From contig NZ_CP157456.1 of the NCBI RefSeq assembly GCF_041549525.1, positions 1,612,001 through 1,676,000 on the forward strand: a DNA stretch of 64,000 bases. The letters are read 5' to 3'. Every line of letters begins with the position of its first letter. Position 1 is the stretch's first letter. The position numbers were made by a program, and so were the translations under genes. The DNA comes from Paenarthrobacter aurescens. GTDB lineage: Bacteria > Actinomycetota > Actinomycetes > Actinomycetales > Micrococcaceae. Positions 1 to 10,460 of the stretch are shown in pieces. The notes under the pieces were generated by a model. That model saw nothing but the letters and a program-made list of their open reading frames with translations. It was not told the DNA's origin and searched no databases.

Positions 1-593
1 TACCTCGTGCTGAAATCGAGGGCGAGATGGGCGACTCCCACGTGGGCCTCCAGGCCAGGCTCATGAGCCAGGCACTGCGTAAGATCACCGGCCGCTTGAG
101 CCAGACCAAGACCACCGCCATCTTCATCAACCAGTTGCGCGAAAAGATCGGCGTGTTCTTCGGATCACCGGAAACCACCACAGGTGGTAAGGCCCTGAAG
201 TTCTACGCTTCAGTTCGAATCGACGTCCGCCGTATCCAGACTCTGAAGGAAGGTGCGGACTCCGTCGGTAACCGCACCAAGGCCAAGATCGTCAAGAACA
301 AGATGGCCCCGCCCTTCAAGATCGCCGAGTTCGACATCATCTATGGTCAGGGCATCAGCCGCGAGGGCGGCATCATTGACATGGGTGTGGAGCACGGCAT
401 CATCAAGAAGTCCGGCTCGTGGTTCACCTACGACGGCGATCAGCTGGGGCAAGGCATGGAGAACTCGCGTCGCTTCTTGCGGGATAACCCCGAGCTGGCC
501 CAGGAGCTGGAGCGCTTGATCAAGGAAAAGCTCGGCGTGGGCGTGGTCAAGGCTGAAGAAGATTCTCCGAAGCTGAAGGCCGTTGACGGCTAG
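1..593 (+). CDS. recA: RecA recombinase, 3' part (5' end outside window)
   Basis: RecA forms filaments on single-stranded DNA, drives strand exchange and stimulates LexA self-cleavage. The frame is open from the first bases and reads [20 protein letters not shown], the RecA core just after Walker B, followed by the [13 protein letters not shown] loop-L2 region and the [12 protein letters not shown] strand. About 196 of roughly 350 residues are present, ending in a short acidic tail ([13 protein letters not shown]). The usual C-terminal domain is seen ([23 protein letters not shown]). recX overlaps the stop codon, so the two are probably co-transcribed. The promoter and any SOS box lie upstream of the window. 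Confidence 0.98.
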   Translation, partial: PRAEIEGEMGDSHVGLQARLMSQALRKITGRLSQTKTTAIFINQLREKIGVFFGSPETTTGGKALKFYASVRIDVRRIQTLKEGADSVGNRTKAKIVKNKMAPPFKIAEFDIIYGQGISREGGIIDMGVEHGIIKKSGSWFTYDGDQLGQGMENSRRFLRDNPELAQELERLIKEKLGVGVVKAEEDSPKLKAVDG

Positions 594-1125
594 GAGAGGG
601 CCGGATCCGGATACTTCCGTAGCGGCCGATCCTGAGCCTGATCCCGAATCCGTGGCGCGTGCCATCGTCTTGCGACAATTGACGATGGCGCCGCGGAGCC
701 GGCTTCAGTTGTCCCGGAAGCTAGCAGAACGCAATGTCCCTGAACATGTGGCTGAGGCAGTGCTGGATCGCTTTGAAGAAGTTCAGCTGATTGATGACGC
801 CGAGTTCGCCCGAATGTGGGTGCGTAGCCGCTCGCAAAGCAAAAAGCTCGCAAAAGGCGCCATCCGTCGCGAGCTGGCGGACAAAGGCATCGAGCTGGAT
901 GCCGCCGAAGAAGCCCTTTCGCAGCTCAGCGATCAGGACGAGGAATCGGCTGCTCGGGAGCTGGTTCAGCGCAAGCTCCGGCCCAGTATGAATCTGACCG
1001 ATCGGGCAGAGCGGGACAAGTACACCCGCCGGTTGGCATCCATGCTGGCACGAAAAGGTTACGCCCCTTCCTTGGCGTTCAGGATCGTCGGTGAGGTGCT
1101 GGCAGAAGCCGGTACCCTTGAGTAG
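583..1125 (+). CDS. recX: RecX regulatory protein
   Basis: RecX binds RecA filaments and limits their activity. The 180-residue protein has the helical three-repeat character of the family: [19 protein letters not shown] near residue 25, then [26 protein letters not shown] and a C-terminal [21 protein letters not shown]. The start is a TTG that overlaps the end of recA by 11 bp, which gives translational coupling; the frame has no good ATG alternative. The first 20 or so residues are Pro/Asp-rich and variable, so the exact start is uncertain. Gene order recA-recX-miaB is usual for Actinobacteria. Confidence 0.9.
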   Translation: MTARRGPDPDTSVAADPEPDPESVARAIVLRQLTMAPRSRLQLSRKLAERNVPEHVAEAVLDRFEEVQLIDDAEFARMWVRSRSQSKKLAKGAIRRELADKGIELDAAEEALSQLSDQDEESAARELVQRKLRPSMNLTDRAERDKYTRRLASMLARKGYAPSLAFRIVGEVLAEAGTLE

Positions 1126-2672
1126 TGAGTTTGACCATTCCCTCCCCATCAGCTGCCGCCTCTCCTTCTGTTGAACCCGGAACCACTGCAGAGCCGCGGA
1201 CTTATCAGGTCCGGACTTTCGGCTGCCAGATGAACGTCCATGATTCAGAGCGCATGGCGGGACTTCTTGAAGAAGCCGGTTACGTGCCCGCTGATGGCGA
1301 GGTAGCGGACGTCGTGGTCTTCAACACATGTGCTGTCCGTGAGAACGCGGATAACAAGCTTTACGGAAACCTTGGCCAGTTGCGCCAGGTCAAAGAGGCA
1401 AACCCCTCGATGCAGATTGCCGTGGGTGGATGCCTGGCCCAGAAGGACCGGGAAACCATCGTCAAGAAGGCGCCGTGGGTTGACGCCGTGTTCGGTACAC
1501 ATAACGTGGGGGCGTTGCCGGCACTGCTGAACCGTGCCCGGCACAACAACGAGGCTCAACTGGAGATCCTCGAATCCCTGGATGTCTTTCCTTCAACGCT
1601 CCCCACCAAGCGTGACTCCGTCTACGCGGGTTGGGTTTCGATCTCCGTGGGTTGCAACAACACCTGCACGTTCTGCATTGTGCCTTCGCTTCGCGGCAAG
1701 GAGAAGGACAGGCGACCCGGAGAAATTCTGGCGGAGATCCAGGCCCTCGTAGATGACGGAGCTGTTGAAGTGACGTTGCTGGGTCAGAATGTGAACTCCT
1801 ACGGCGTGGAGTTCGGTGACCGCCAGGCCTTCTCGAAACTCCTGCGCGCCTGCGGGGAAATTGATGGTCTGGAACGCGTCCGCTTCACCAGCCCTCACCC
1901 GGCAGCTTTCACCGATGATGTGATCGATGCCATGGCTGAGACCCACAACGCCATGCCGCAGTTGCACATGCCCTTGCAGTCCGGCTCGGACAAGGTGTTG
2001 AAGGACATGCGCCGGTCCTACCGTTCGAGCAAGTTCCTGGGGATTCTGGACAAGGTGCGCGAACGGATCCCGAACGCCGCCATCACAACTGACATCATTG
2101 TTGGCTTTCCGGGCGAGACCGAAGAAGATTTCCAGGCCACCCTGGACGTAGTGGAGAAGTCCCGCTTTGCCTCGGCCTTCACTTTCCAGTACTCCAAGCG
2201 CCCTGGCACCCCTGCCGCTGATTTGCCGGAGCAACTCCCCAAGGCTGTGGTGCAGGAGCGCTACGAGCGCCTCACGGCGCTGCAGGACCGTATTGCTGCC
2301 GAAGAGAACGCCAAGCAGCTGGGACGTCAGGTGGAAGTTCTGGTCACTGCGCAGTCCGGACGGAAGGCCGGAGAAACGCATCGGTTGTCCGGTCGGTCCA
2401 AAGATCAAAGGCTCGTGCACTTTTCCGTGCCCGAAGGCTCCCAGGCTCCCAGGCCGGGTGACTTCGTCACTGTCACCATTACCGAGGCCGCTGCATTCCA
2501 CCTCGTGGCTGATCCGGCAACTGGGCAGGACTACCTCCTGCGTAGATCCCGCGCAGGCGATGCGTGGGATCGTTCACAGGCTGATTCCTGTGGAGTCCCG
2601 GCAGCAGGGGCGGCACCAGGGAAGACGGGCGTGTCGTTGGGCATGCCGTCACTGCCTGTTCGCCGGGCATAG
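1125..2672 (+). CDS. miaB: tRNA-2-methylthio-N6-dimethylallyladenosine synthase MiaB
   Basis: MiaB adds a methylthio group to i6A37 of tRNAs, using two 4Fe-4S clusters and S-adenosylmethionine. The N-terminal domain supplies three cluster cysteines ([22 protein letters not shown]), the radical-SAM domain has CNNTCTFC, and a TRAM domain follows around residue 390. Length (515) is typical for actinobacterial MiaB. The GTG start overlaps the recX stop by one base. The last 50 residues or so are low in similarity to known domains. Its product acts on the i6A made by miaA immediately downstream, so two consecutive steps of one tRNA modification are encoded side by side. Confidence 0.97.
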   Translation: MSLTIPSPSAAASPSVEPGTTAEPRTYQVRTFGCQMNVHDSERMAGLLEEAGYVPADGEVADVVVFNTCAVRENADNKLYGNLGQLRQVKEANPSMQIAVGGCLAQKDRETIVKKAPWVDAVFGTHNVGALPALLNRARHNNEAQLEILESLDVFPSTLPTKRDSVYAGWVSISVGCNNTCTFCIVPSLRGKEKDRRPGEILAEIQALVDDGAVEVTLLGQNVNSYGVEFGDRQAFSKLLRACGEIDGLERVRFTSPHPAAFTDDVIDAMAETHNAMPQLHMPLQSGSDKVLKDMRRSYRSSKFLGILDKVRERIPNAAITTDIIVGFPGETEEDFQATLDVVEKSRFASAFTFQYSKRPGTPAADLPEQLPKAVVQERYERLTALQDRIAAEENAKQLGRQVEVLVTAQSGRKAGETHRLSGRSKDQRLVHFSVPEGSQAPRPGDFVTVTITEAAAFHLVADPATGQDYLLRRSRAGDAWDRSQADSCGVPAAGAAPGKTGVSLGMPSLPVRRA

Positions 2673-2691
2673 GCGCGGACCACAGGATCGC

Positions 2692-3618
2692 ATGTCGCCT
2701 ACCCATCAGGAACTTCCGCAGCCTGTCATCGCAGTTGTTGGTCCCACCGGTTCGGGGAAGTCGGATCTGGGGGTCAACCTGGCGTTGGCATTGAACGGTG
2801 AGGTGATCAACGCCGACGCCTTGCAGTTCTACCGTGGAATGGACATTGGCACCGCCAAGATCACCGTGGACGAACGCAGGGACGTTCCGCACCATTTACT
2901 GGACATCATGGACGTCACCCAGGAGGCCAGCGTTGCGGACTTCCAGGATCAATGCCGTGCAGCCATCGCAGACATCCACTCCCGGGGCAAGCGGGCCATC
3001 CTTGTGGGCGGTTCCGGCCTCTACGTGCGCGCCGCCCTGGATGTCCTGGAGTTTCCGGGCACTGATCCGGAGCTCCGTAAACGCTTGGAAGAGGAGAGCC
3101 AGAGGCGCGGGCTTGCGCCGCTGCGCGCGCGCCTTGAGGAAGTGGATCCCATTTCAGCTGCTCGCCTTGGCGACGCCCGGCGTGTGATCCGGGCACTGGA
3201 GGTTCACGGGCTGACCGGCCGTCCCTTCAGCTCATTCATGCCGCAGCGTCAGTATTTCCAGCCCGCGGTTCAGATCGGGTTGGAAGTGGATCGCGAGGAA
3301 CTGAGGCAACGCCTGGCATTGAGGGTGCACCGTATGGTGGAGGAGGGCCTTGAAGAGGAAGTTGAACGGCTTGACGCCTTGGGTTTGCGGAGCGGCAAAA
3401 CAGCCTCCCGTGCCTTGGGTTATGTCCAGTTCCTGAAGGTTCTGGACGGGGAGATGACAGTGGAAGCTGCCGCCGAGGACACCATTGTTGCAACCAGACA
3501 GTTTGCACGGCGCCAGTTGACGTGGTTCAGGGCGGATCCACGAATCACCTGGCTTGACTGGCAGGATCCGGAACTGTTGGTCAAAGCCGTAGATGCGGTG
3601 TTGACCGCCCCAGGGTAA
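2692..3618 (+). CDS. miaA: tRNA dimethylallyltransferase MiaA
   Basis: MiaA transfers dimethylallyl from DMAPP to A37 of tRNAs reading UNN codons, the step before MiaB. The 308-residue protein opens with a P-loop ([13 protein letters not shown]), then [17 protein letters not shown], in which the D-x-x-Q motif binds tRNA and prenyl donor, and [18 protein letters not shown]. The frame is open far upstream, but ATG 2692 is chosen because everything before it is a shadow of miaB and homologues begin just before the P-loop. It begins 19 bp after the miaB stop. Confidence 0.95.
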   Translation: MSPTHQELPQPVIAVVGPTGSGKSDLGVNLALALNGEVINADALQFYRGMDIGTAKITVDERRDVPHHLLDIMDVTQEASVADFQDQCRAAIADIHSRGKRAILVGGSGLYVRAALDVLEFPGTDPELRKRLEEESQRRGLAPLRARLEEVDPISAARLGDARRVIRALEVHGLTGRPFSSFMPQRQYFQPAVQIGLEVDREELRQRLALRVHRMVEEGLEEEVERLDALGLRSGKTASRALGYVQFLKVLDGEMTVEAAAEDTIVATRQFARRQLTWFRADPRITWLDWQDPELLVKAVDAVLTAPG

Positions 3619-3677
3619 CCCGCACCTGACCGTTGGACGCCAGCCCGCGAAATTTCTGGCCGAACCTGCGTGGCGGG

Positions 3678-3689
3678 TAGCCTAGATCC
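3678..3689 (+). promoter_or_regulatory. -10 element and likely leaderless start of dapF
   Basis: TAGCCT at 3678-3683 lies six bases before the dapF ATG. There is no Shine-Dalgarno sequence. A TANNNT box at this distance places the transcription start on or next to the start codon, as in leaderless actinobacterial mRNAs. Confidence 0.5.
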
Positions 3690-4658
3690 ATGGATGAAAC
3701 CGCTGCAGTTCCCGCCCGGCAATCCGCAAACGCGGATGTTCCGGTGACACTTTCCAGCCTTGCCGGCCTGGCGTTCTCAAAGGGCCACGGAACGGGTAAC
3801 GACTTCGTCCTGATTGCTGATCCCGGCGATGCCCATGAGATCACGGCCGAGCACGTGGCTCAGTTGTGTGACCGTCATGTGGGCATCGGTGGCGATGGTC
3901 TCATCCGGGCCGTCCCGTCCCGCTTTCTCCCGGAGGGCCGCGTTGCCTTGGAGCAGGATCCCCAAGCGGAGTGGTTTATGGACTACCGCAACGGTGACGG
4001 TTCGCTCTCGGAGATGTGCGGCAATGGGGTCCGCGTCTTTGTTCATTTCCTGATCGCCGAGGGGCTGGTGGACCTCGGACCCGGTCAGACACTTTCCATT
4101 GGAACCCGCGGTGGTGTGAAGAAAGTTGTCCGGACCGCCAACGGCTATGCCGTGGACATGGGCCCGTGGGAGTTTATCTTCCCGGACGAAGCCCGGAGCA
4201 AGGCCATGGATGCGCTGGTCAGCGCTGATGGCCTGGAGGTGGCAAGGCCCGGGCTCTCTGTGAGCATGGGTAATCCGCATACGGTAGTTGCCCTTGCCGA
4301 ACTCAGCGAACTGGCCGCCACGCAGCTCTTCAAAGTCCCGGTGGTGGATCCCACACCGGTCAATGGGACCAACGTGGAGTTTGTGGTTCCGGCTGAGCCA
4401 CTGGTGGAGGATGGCGTAGGAACCATCACCATGCGCGTTCATGAACGCGGCGTGGGTGAAACGCAGTCCTGCGGCACCGGGGCGTGCGCTGCCGCCGTCG
4501 CTATCCGTCACTGGGCCGGTGAGACGGCACCGAACGACTGGCACGTCAACGTACCGGGCGGCGTCGTTGCCGTGAAGTTTTTCCCCGGCGCGGGCGGCAG
4601 GGAGCACGTGGAACTGAGTGGTCCTGCCGTGATCGTGGCTACAGGGACGCTTTCCTGA
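3690..4658 (+). CDS. dapF: Diaminopimelate epimerase
   Basis: DapF interconverts LL- and meso-diaminopimelate for lysine and peptidoglycan synthesis. Both catalytic cysteines are visible: Cys in [13 protein letters not shown] and Cys in [15 protein letters not shown]. At 322 residues it is longer than the 275 of E. coli, mainly through an N-terminal extension of about 25 residues before [16 protein letters not shown] and an insert after GGDGLIRA, both usual in Actinobacteria. It is separated from miaA by about 70 bp and has its own likely leaderless promoter. The 3' end overlaps the convergent methyltransferase by 20 bp. Confidence 0.95.
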   Translation: MDETAAVPARQSANADVPVTLSSLAGLAFSKGHGTGNDFVLIADPGDAHEITAEHVAQLCDRHVGIGGDGLIRAVPSRFLPEGRVALEQDPQAEWFMDYRNGDGSLSEMCGNGVRVFVHFLIAEGLVDLGPGQTLSIGTRGGVKKVVRTANGYAVDMGPWEFIFPDEARSKAMDALVSADGLEVARPGLSVSMGNPHTVVALAELSELAATQLFKVPVVDPTPVNGTNVEFVVPAEPLVEDGVGTITMRVHERGVGETQSCGTGACAAAVAIRHWAGETAPNDWHVNVPGGVVAVKFFPGAGGREHVELSGPAVIVATGTLS

Positions 4659-5253
4659 CCCTGATGATCCTGAACGTCTTGGATGTGCTTTCACGCGAGA
4701 CCGTGTAAGAGCCGTCCAGCTCGTTGGCGAGCCACCGTTGGAGTGAGTCCGAGCCCAGGTTCTTCTGGACCACCAGCCAGGCGCTGCCCCCGGGTGCCAG
4801 CCGGGGCAGCCACGTCAGCAGCAGCGAGTGAAGTTCGTCCTTGCCAATTCGGATGGGCGGGTTGGACCAGATGGTGTCGAACTCGACGGCGGGATCCACT
4901 TCATGCGGGAGGCTGGCCGTGACGTTGGTGAGTCCCAGGGCCGCGGCGTTCTCGTTGGTCAGTGTGATGCAACGCTCATTGACGTCAACGGCATGAACTT
5001 GCGCATGTGGCGCCATGAGGCCCAAGGTGAGGGCAATTGGACCCCATCCGCAGCCAATGTCCAGCAGGTGCCCCTGAGGTGAGGGCGGCGGAACTTCGGC
5101 GAACAGGACCGCTGTGCCCTTGTCCACTCCGTCCGGGCTGAAAATACCCGATGAGGTCTGCAGCCGGCGCGTGGCTCCGGCGAGTTCTACTGTTAGTGGC
5201 TTGCGCGTGAATGGTCCGGCCGGTTGGGAAGTGAAATAGTGTGCAGACTCCAT
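4639..5253 (-). CDS. Class I SAM-dependent methyltransferase, RsmC/RlmG-like
   Basis: This 204-residue protein resembles the catalytic half of RsmC/RlmG rRNA guanine-N2 methyltransferases. The SAM-binding motif is [16 protein letters not shown] and the catalytic NPP motif is in [11 protein letters not shown]. Relatives begin with a HYF sequence, which supports ATG 5253 (MESAHYF) over an upstream GTG at 5319. A + strand TTGACA promoter element also lies inside that upstream stretch, arguing against coding there. Substrate (16S or 23S rRNA, or a small molecule) cannot be decided from sequence. It is convergent with and overlaps dapF. Confidence 0.8.
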   Translation of the reverse strand: MESAHYFTSQPAGPFTRKPLTVELAGATRRLQTSSGIFSPDGVDKGTAVLFAEVPPPSPQGHLLDIGCGWGPIALTLGLMAPHAQVHAVDVNERCITLTNENAAALGLTNVTASLPHEVDPAVEFDTIWSNPPIRIGKDELHSLLLTWLPRLAPGGSAWLVVQKNLGSDSLQRWLANELDGSYTVSRESTSKTFRIIRVRKASL

Positions 5254-5807
5254 AATTTGCCAGATTAGTTGGCTATTGCCAGCTTGGGAAACCGCCTCCG
5301 TCCGTCGCGGGTTTGACACGTGCTGCTAAAGTTGTATGCATGTTCTTGATCTTTGAGTAGTCAGCCCGAAACGCCTGAGCTTTCAGGCGTTTACTGGTAC
5401 TGCCCGCGAAGCAGGCCCGGTTTGGTTAATGCCGGCCCGGCCATTCCGCCCGGCAGGTTCCCCGAGGCTCAGTTTGTTGGCTTTCCCGGTTGGTTCCCAA
5501 GGCTCCTGAAGTCTTGAGGCCTGGACGGTGGAGCAGGACACTCAGTAGATCCAATCCGTTGATGCGCAGTGAACCGCCATGGTGTACATGGCTCCTGCAA
5601 TGCCAGCGGTGAAGCATCCCACCTCGGCCCGGACCCTCCTGCGGATTCACACTAAGCCACTTCTACAGCAGCCACCTCAAAGATCAGGGGTGGCTGTTCA
5701 GGACACAGGAGGCCCTTTTGGCCAATGCCCGTCAGCCCAGCGCGAATAGCGCCCCATCGAGCAGCAAACAGCACTATTCTGGAATTGCCGAACAGTCTAA
5801 GGAGACC
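5254..5807 (+). promoter_or_regulatory. Long leader of hflX with promoter-like TTGACA and hairpin
   Basis: About 550 bp without a convincing gene. A perfect -35 hexamer TTGACA at 5313-5318 is followed after 16 bp by TATGCA (5335-5340). Downstream is a perfect stem of 10 bp (arms 5369-5378 and 5383-5392, loop GCTT), and further on an AGCCACC/GGTGGCT inverted repeat near 5670-5695. An AGGAGG (5707-5712) sits five bases before an in-frame TTG at 5718, an alternative hflX start. Antisense ORFs here are shadows. The length and hairpins suggest post-initiation control of hflX, but no known riboswitch was recognised. Confidence 0.4.
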
Positions 5808-7370
5808 ATGACCACCCAGAAGCACTCCGGATCCGATTCCGACGCCCAGGACATGAGTCCTGAACAAATCCAGGCCGTGATCGACCGGATTCTTTCCAAG
5901 GATGTACCTGCGCAGCCATCCGAGGACAACGATGCCAACGGTGTGTTCGGCAAGGCGCAGGCGATTTCCACGCTGGACCAGGAACACAGCATTTACGACG
6001 GCGACCAAGAGGACCTGGCTGAACGCCGCGCCCTTCGGCGTACCGCTGGATTGTCCACCGAACTTGAGGACGTCACAGAGGTCGAATACCGGCAGCTGCG
6101 CCTCGAACGTGTTGTGCTGGCAGGCCTGTGGACCGAGGGGACTCTTGCAGATGCGGAGAATTCACTCCGTGAGCTCGCCGCACTTGCCGAGACCGCTGGA
6201 TCCGAGGTGCTGGACGGCCTGGTTCAGCGCCGGCAGAAGCCGGACCCGGGAACGTTCCTGGGATCCGGCAAAGCCCAGGAGCTCAAGGACATTGTGGCCG
6301 CCACCGGCGCGGACACCGTGGTGGTGGACACTGAACTGGCTCCATCGCAGCGTCGCGGCCTTGAGGACATTGTGAAGGTCAAGGTAGTTGACCGCACCAC
6401 GCTGATTCTTGACATCTTTGCCCAGCACGCCAAGAGCCGCGAAGGCAAGGCGCAGGTTGAGCTCGCTCAGCTCGAGTACCTGCTCCCGCGGCTTCGTGGT
6501 TGGGGTGACTCCATGTCCCGCCAGGCTGGTGGCCAGGTAGGTGGAGCAGGCGCCGGTATGGGCTCCCGTGGTCCCGGTGAAACCAAGATCGAACTGGACC
6601 GTCGTCGAATCCGTACCCGTATGGCAAAGCTGCGTCGCGAAATCGCCGCAATGAAGCCGGCGCGAGAGACCAAGCGGGCCAACCGCCGTCGGAATGCTGT
6701 TCCCTCCGTGGCTATCGCCGGGTACACGAACGCAGGCAAGTCGTCTTTGCTCAACCGCCTCACCGACGCCGGTGTCCTGGTGGAGAACGCCCTGTTCGCC
6801 ACCCTTGATCCCACGGTCCGCAAAGCACAAACGCCGGATGGAATTGGCTACACCTTGGCGGACACTGTTGGTTTTGTCCGCTCATTGCCTACCCAGCTGA
6901 TTGAGGCCTTCCGGTCCACGCTGGAGGAAGTTGCGGATGCGGACCTGATCCTTCACGTAGTGGATGCATCGCACCCGGATCCTGAGGGCCAGATTGCAGC
7001 CGTCCGGTCCGTCTTCACCGAGGTGGACGCCCGCAAGGTTCCCGAGATCATCGTCCTGAACAAGGTCGATGTAGCGGACCCCTTCGTGGTGGAGCGGCTC
7101 AAGCAGAAGGAACCCCGCCACGCGGTGGTGTCCACCCGGACGGGCCAAGGCATCGCTGAATTGCTGGAAGACATCAGCCGGTCCATTCCACGGCCTGGTG
7201 TGCGCCTTGAACTGCTCATTCCCTACGACCGCGGGGAAATGATCAACAAGCTGCACAATTCCGACTCGGAAATCCTTAGCCTTGAGCATGAGGAGAACGG
7301 GACCCGCGTAGTCGTCATGGTGCGCGAAGGTCTGGCCGCCGAACTGGAGTCATTCGTTAGTAATGGTTGA
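5808..7370 (+). CDS. hflX: GTPase HflX
   Basis: HflX is a ribosome-associated GTPase that splits stalled or antibiotic-bound 70S ribosomes. The 520-residue protein has the N-terminal HflX domain (LDGLVQRRQKPDPGTFLGSG), a glycine-rich linker (QAGGQVGGAGAGMGSRGPGE), and the G domain with G1 GYTNAGKSSLLN, G3 DTVGF and G4 NKVD. ATG 5808 has AAGGAG three bases upstream. An upstream TTG at 5718 with a better-spaced AGGAGG would add 30 residues, so the true start is open. The stop overlaps the helicase start by 8 bp, coupling the two. Confidence 0.95.
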   Translation: MTTQKHSGSDSDAQDMSPEQIQAVIDRILSKDVPAQPSEDNDANGVFGKAQAISTLDQEHSIYDGDQEDLAERRALRRTAGLSTELEDVTEVEYRQLRLERVVLAGLWTEGTLADAENSLRELAALAETAGSEVLDGLVQRRQKPDPGTFLGSGKAQELKDIVAATGADTVVVDTELAPSQRRGLEDIVKVKVVDRTTLILDIFAQHAKSREGKAQVELAQLEYLLPRLRGWGDSMSRQAGGQVGGAGAGMGSRGPGETKIELDRRRIRTRMAKLRREIAAMKPARETKRANRRRNAVPSVAIAGYTNAGKSSLLNRLTDAGVLVENALFATLDPTVRKAQTPDGIGYTLADTVGFVRSLPTQLIEAFRSTLEEVADADLILHVVDASHPDPEGQIAAVRSVFTEVDARKVPEIIVLNKVDVADPFVVERLKQKEPRHAVVSTRTGQGIAELLEDISRSIPRPGVRLELLIPYDRGEMINKLHNSDSEILSLEHEENGTRVVVMVREGLAAELESFVSNG

Positions 7371-9423
7371 GAAAGTGGCGGCGGACGCCGTCGAGTCGGT
7401 GGGGGAGAAAGTCACCCTCGAGCTGTTGGACCGGGCTGTTGCCGGCATGGGCGGACAAAGCCGTGCCGGCCAGCATGAAATGGCCAAGCATGTCACACGG
7501 GCCATCGAGACCGGGGAGCATCTGCTGGTCCAGGCGGGAACGGGAACGGGTAAGTCCTTGGCTTACCTGATTCCGTTGATCGCCCATTCCATGGACAGTG
7601 ACAAACCGACGCTGGTGTCCACCGCCACCCTGGCACTCCAGACCCAGATCGTGGGGCGGGACCTCCCGCGCCTTCTGGAGACCATCAACCCTGCCCTTGA
7701 TCGCCCCGTCAATGTGGCACTGGTCAAGGGCAGGGCCAACTATGTTTGTCTGCAGAAACTTGAAGGCGGGTTCCCCAGCGAAGAGCCCTCCGAGGGACAG
7801 TTGTTTTCCCTGGGGGAGGATACCAGCGTTCCCCATTTCGCTGCCTCCATGAGCGGGCCCCAGTCCCAGCTGGGCAAAGAAGTGGTCCGTCTCCGGGAGT
7901 GGGCGGAGAAGACCACCACCGGGGACCGAGACGAACTCATGCCTGGCGTGACGGACAGAGCCTGGCGGCAAGTATCCGTAACGTCCATGGAGTGCCTGGG
8001 TGCCCAGAAGTGCCCCGTGGCGGAAGAGTGCTTCAGCGAGCTGGCCCGCTCAAGGGCGGGCGAGGCCGACGTCGTGGTCACCAACCATGCCATGCTGGCC
8101 GTCAGCGCCTTCGAAGGCCTGGCCGTTCTGCCCGAGTACGACGTCGTTGTGGTTGATGAGGCCCACGAGCTTCAGGACAGGGTGACCGGAGCTGTGTCCG
8201 GGCAGTTGTCCGTTGCCATGGTCCACGCGGCAGCATCCAGTGCCCGCAAACACACAGCCATCACTGTGGATGCCCTCAACGCCGCTGCGGATAGCTTGGA
8301 CATGGCAATCGCCGGAGTGCCCAACGGTTTGTTGCCCAACGGACTCAACGACGAACAGCTCGATTGTCTGGACCAATTGCGCGACGCCACACGCGCGGCG
8401 CTCTCGGATTCGAAGACCGATTCCTCCAACGCCGTTGACGGAGGACGCCAGCTCGCCCGTTCACGGCTCATGCTCATCCTGGAACTGTGCGAGCGGATGC
8501 TGGCCGCCAAGGAGAACCGCGAAGTGGTCTGGTTCTCGCGGAACAGCACCTTCGACCCCCAGCAGGGCTACTCGCCACCGGACGAGACCGCACCTGCTTT
8601 GATCAACATTGCACCTCTTAGCGTCGCAGGGCGGCTCCGTGAGGGACTCTTTGCCGGACACACCGTAGTGCTGACCTCCGCCACGCTGGCCATCGGCTCG
8701 GCCTTTGAGCCAGCCGCGGGTGGTCTGGGCCTGATTGGCGAAGGCGCACCGAGCTGGACCGGGATCGATGTCGGATCGCCCTTTGACTACCCCAAACAAG
8801 GGGTCTTATACGTCGCAAAACACCTGCCCAAGCCAGGCCGCGGTACCTCGCCTGAGGCGCTGGACGAATTGGAAGACCTCATCCGCGCTTCCGGGGGCGG
8901 AGCGCTCTGCCTGTTCTCTTCACGGCGTGCAGCCGAAGAAGCCGCCGATGCCATGCGGCTCCGGCTGGACGTGGATATCCTCTGCCAAGGCGAATCCACC
9001 ATGGCGGCCCTGGTGAAGCAATTCGCGGACGAACCTGACACGTGCCTCTTCGGAACCATGTCACTATGGCAAGGCGTCGACGTACCGGGTGGCTCCTGCC
9101 GTCTGGTGGTCATTGACCGCATCCCCTTCCCACGTCCTGATGATCCCCTGATGACCGCCCGTTCCCGTGCAGTGGCCCAATCGGGCGGTAACGGGTTCAT
9201 GGCCGTGTCAGCCACCCACGCTGCTATTCGATTGGCTCAAGGCGCAGGCCGGCTAATCCGCTCTACAGGAGACAAAGGGGTTGTAGCCGTACTGGATTCC
9301 CGGCTGTCAACAGAGCGCTATGGGGGCTTCCTGCGTGCCGCCCTGCCGCCGTTCTGGGCTACGACGGACCGGACAGTAGTGCGTGGCGTCTTGGAGCGTC
9401 TGGGATCGACCAAAGCCTCTTAG
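7363..9423 (+). CDS. ATP-dependent DNA helicase, DinG/XPD-like
   Basis: A superfamily 2 helicase of the Fe-S DinG/XPD class, predicted to unwind DNA 5' to 3' during repair or at R-loops. Walker A is QAGTGTGKSLAYLIPL near residue 60, and the DEAH box is VVVDEAHELQD. Four cysteines that could hold a 4Fe-4S cluster lie between them (NYVC, then MEC, QKC, EEC). Motif VI is seen as AIRLAQGAGRLIRS. The 686-residue length fits the actinobacterial family next to hflX and lexA. No LexA box was found at its own start; it overlaps hflX. Confidence 0.9.
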   Translation: MVEKVAADAVESVGEKVTLELLDRAVAGMGGQSRAGQHEMAKHVTRAIETGEHLLVQAGTGTGKSLAYLIPLIAHSMDSDKPTLVSTATLALQTQIVGRDLPRLLETINPALDRPVNVALVKGRANYVCLQKLEGGFPSEEPSEGQLFSLGEDTSVPHFAASMSGPQSQLGKEVVRLREWAEKTTTGDRDELMPGVTDRAWRQVSVTSMECLGAQKCPVAEECFSELARSRAGEADVVVTNHAMLAVSAFEGLAVLPEYDVVVVDEAHELQDRVTGAVSGQLSVAMVHAAASSARKHTAITVDALNAAADSLDMAIAGVPNGLLPNGLNDEQLDCLDQLRDATRAALSDSKTDSSNAVDGGRQLARSRLMLILELCERMLAAKENREVVWFSRNSTFDPQQGYSPPDETAPALINIAPLSVAGRLREGLFAGHTVVLTSATLAIGSAFEPAAGGLGLIGEGAPSWTGIDVGSPFDYPKQGVLYVAKHLPKPGRGTSPEALDELEDLIRASGGGALCLFSSRRAAEEAADAMRLRLDVDILCQGESTMAALVKQFADEPDTCLFGTMSLWQGVDVPGGSCRLVVIDRIPFPRPDDPLMTARSRAVAQSGGNGFMAVSATHAAIRLAQGAGRLIRSTGDKGVVAVLDSRLSTERYGGFLRAALPPFWATTDRTVVRGVLERLGSTKAS

Positions 9424-9483
9424 GGAGGCGCTGGGTCTGCGGGGAAGCCTTGAGTGTGCGTTTCCTCAAGGAAGCGTGCGTGC

Positions 9484-10236
9484 TTAGAGAGAGCGCAGCA
9501 CGGAAACGACCTTGCCCATGATGGTGGCTTGATCTCCGAGGATGGGCTCGTACTGTGTGTTCTGCGGAAGCAGCCATGTGTGCCCGTCCCGCTGCCGGAA
9601 CGTTTTGACGGTGGCTTCGTCATCCAGCAGGGCGGCAACGATGTCGCCGTTGATGGCATCGTTCTGGCGCCGGACCACTACCCAATCGCCGTCACAGATA
9701 GCGGCATCAATCATGGAATCGCCGGCTACCTTCAGCATGAACAGTTCGCCATGCCCCACAAGTTGGCGAGGGAGTGCAAGCACGTCTTCAACCGTCTGGT
9801 CAGCCAGAATCGGACCGCCGGCAGCAATGCGGCCCACCAGAGGGACCATGGCAGTATCGCTGGCGCTTGCCAATTCCGTCACGGCCAGGCCACCGGCACT
9901 GCGCAGCGTGGTGGGGGCTTCCACGCCGGGAATTGGTCCGCCGTCAAGGGTCAACGGCATCAGCACTTCCATGGCGCGGGGTCGCTTGGGATCTCTGCGG
10001 AGGTAGCCGAGCTTCTCGAGCTGTGACAACTGGTGCGTGACGCTGGACAAACTTGCCAGGCCTACGGTGTCGCCGATTTCACGCATGCTGGGCGGGTAGC
10101 CGTTGTCGTTGACCGAACGCTGGATGGTCTCCAGGATCTTCTTCTGCCGGACAGTCAGGCTTTTGGGACTCTTTTGAGGCTGTTGGCTCCGCAGGGGTGC
10201 CCCGCCGCCTGTGGCTTTCGCTGCCATGTTCGCCAA
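9484..10236 (-). CDS. lexA: SOS repressor LexA
   Basis: LexA represses the SOS regulon and cleaves itself when stimulated by the RecA filament. Residues 28-95 form the winged helix ([31 protein letters not shown]). The cleavage site Ala-Gly is in GRIAAGGPI, the catalytic Ser in VAGDSMIDA and the general-base Lys in EATVKTF. An extra N-terminal tail of 25 residues is typical of Micrococcaceae. It is convergent with the helicase gene (60 bp apart) and divergent from a LysM gene. Two LexA-box-like sites upstream suggest autoregulation. Confidence 0.97.
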   Translation of the reverse strand: MANMAAKATGGGAPLRSQQPQKSPKSLTVRQKKILETIQRSVNDNGYPPSMREIGDTVGLASLSSVTHQLSQLEKLGYLRRDPKRPRAMEVLMPLTLDGGPIPGVEAPTTLRSAGGLAVTELASASDTAMVPLVGRIAAGGPILADQTVEDVLALPRQLVGHGELFMLKVAGDSMIDAAICDGDWVVVRRQNDAINGDIVAALLDDEATVKTFRQRDGHTWLLPQNTQYEPILGDQATIMGKVVSVLRSL

Positions 10237-10358
10237 TGCCTTTCATTCAGCCCGATGAGTGCCCGGGGTTGTTGGGTCCGCAAAAAATGTCGGACCCTCC
10301 TGTTCCACTGAAACAGTGCTGTTTCTTCACTCAAACGTAGGGCAGGCACAGGCGTTTA

Positions 10359-10374
10359 TCAAACATTTGTTCTA
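10359..10374. promoter_or_regulatory. LexA box candidate 1 (lexA side)
   Basis: The sequence TCAAACATTTGTTCTA matches the mycobacterial consensus TCGAAC-N4-GTTCGA at 10 of 12 fixed positions. It lies 122 bp upstream of the lexA start, so it is placed for lexA autorepression. Confidence 0.6.
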
Positions 10375-10425
10375 GCGAGTCTCGACACCGTTCGTTGATA
10401 AGTGCTAAAAATGTCATAGCAAGGT

Positions 10426-10441
10426 TCGAATATGTGTTCTA
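10426..10441. promoter_or_regulatory. LexA box candidate 2 (LysM gene side)
   Basis: The sequence TCGAATATGTGTTCTA matches TCGAAC-N4-GTTCGA at 10 of 12 fixed positions, one mismatch per half-site. It sits about 130 bp before the LysM gene and 190 bp before lexA, within the shared divergent promoter region. Confidence 0.65.
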
Positions 10442-10460
10442 TAAACCTGATGCTGAAGCC

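Noticed and set aside
5652..6008. 118-residue frame antisense to the hflX start
   Set aside because: Overlaps HflX coding sequence, hydrophobic/Gly-rich shadow without a ribosome-binding site.
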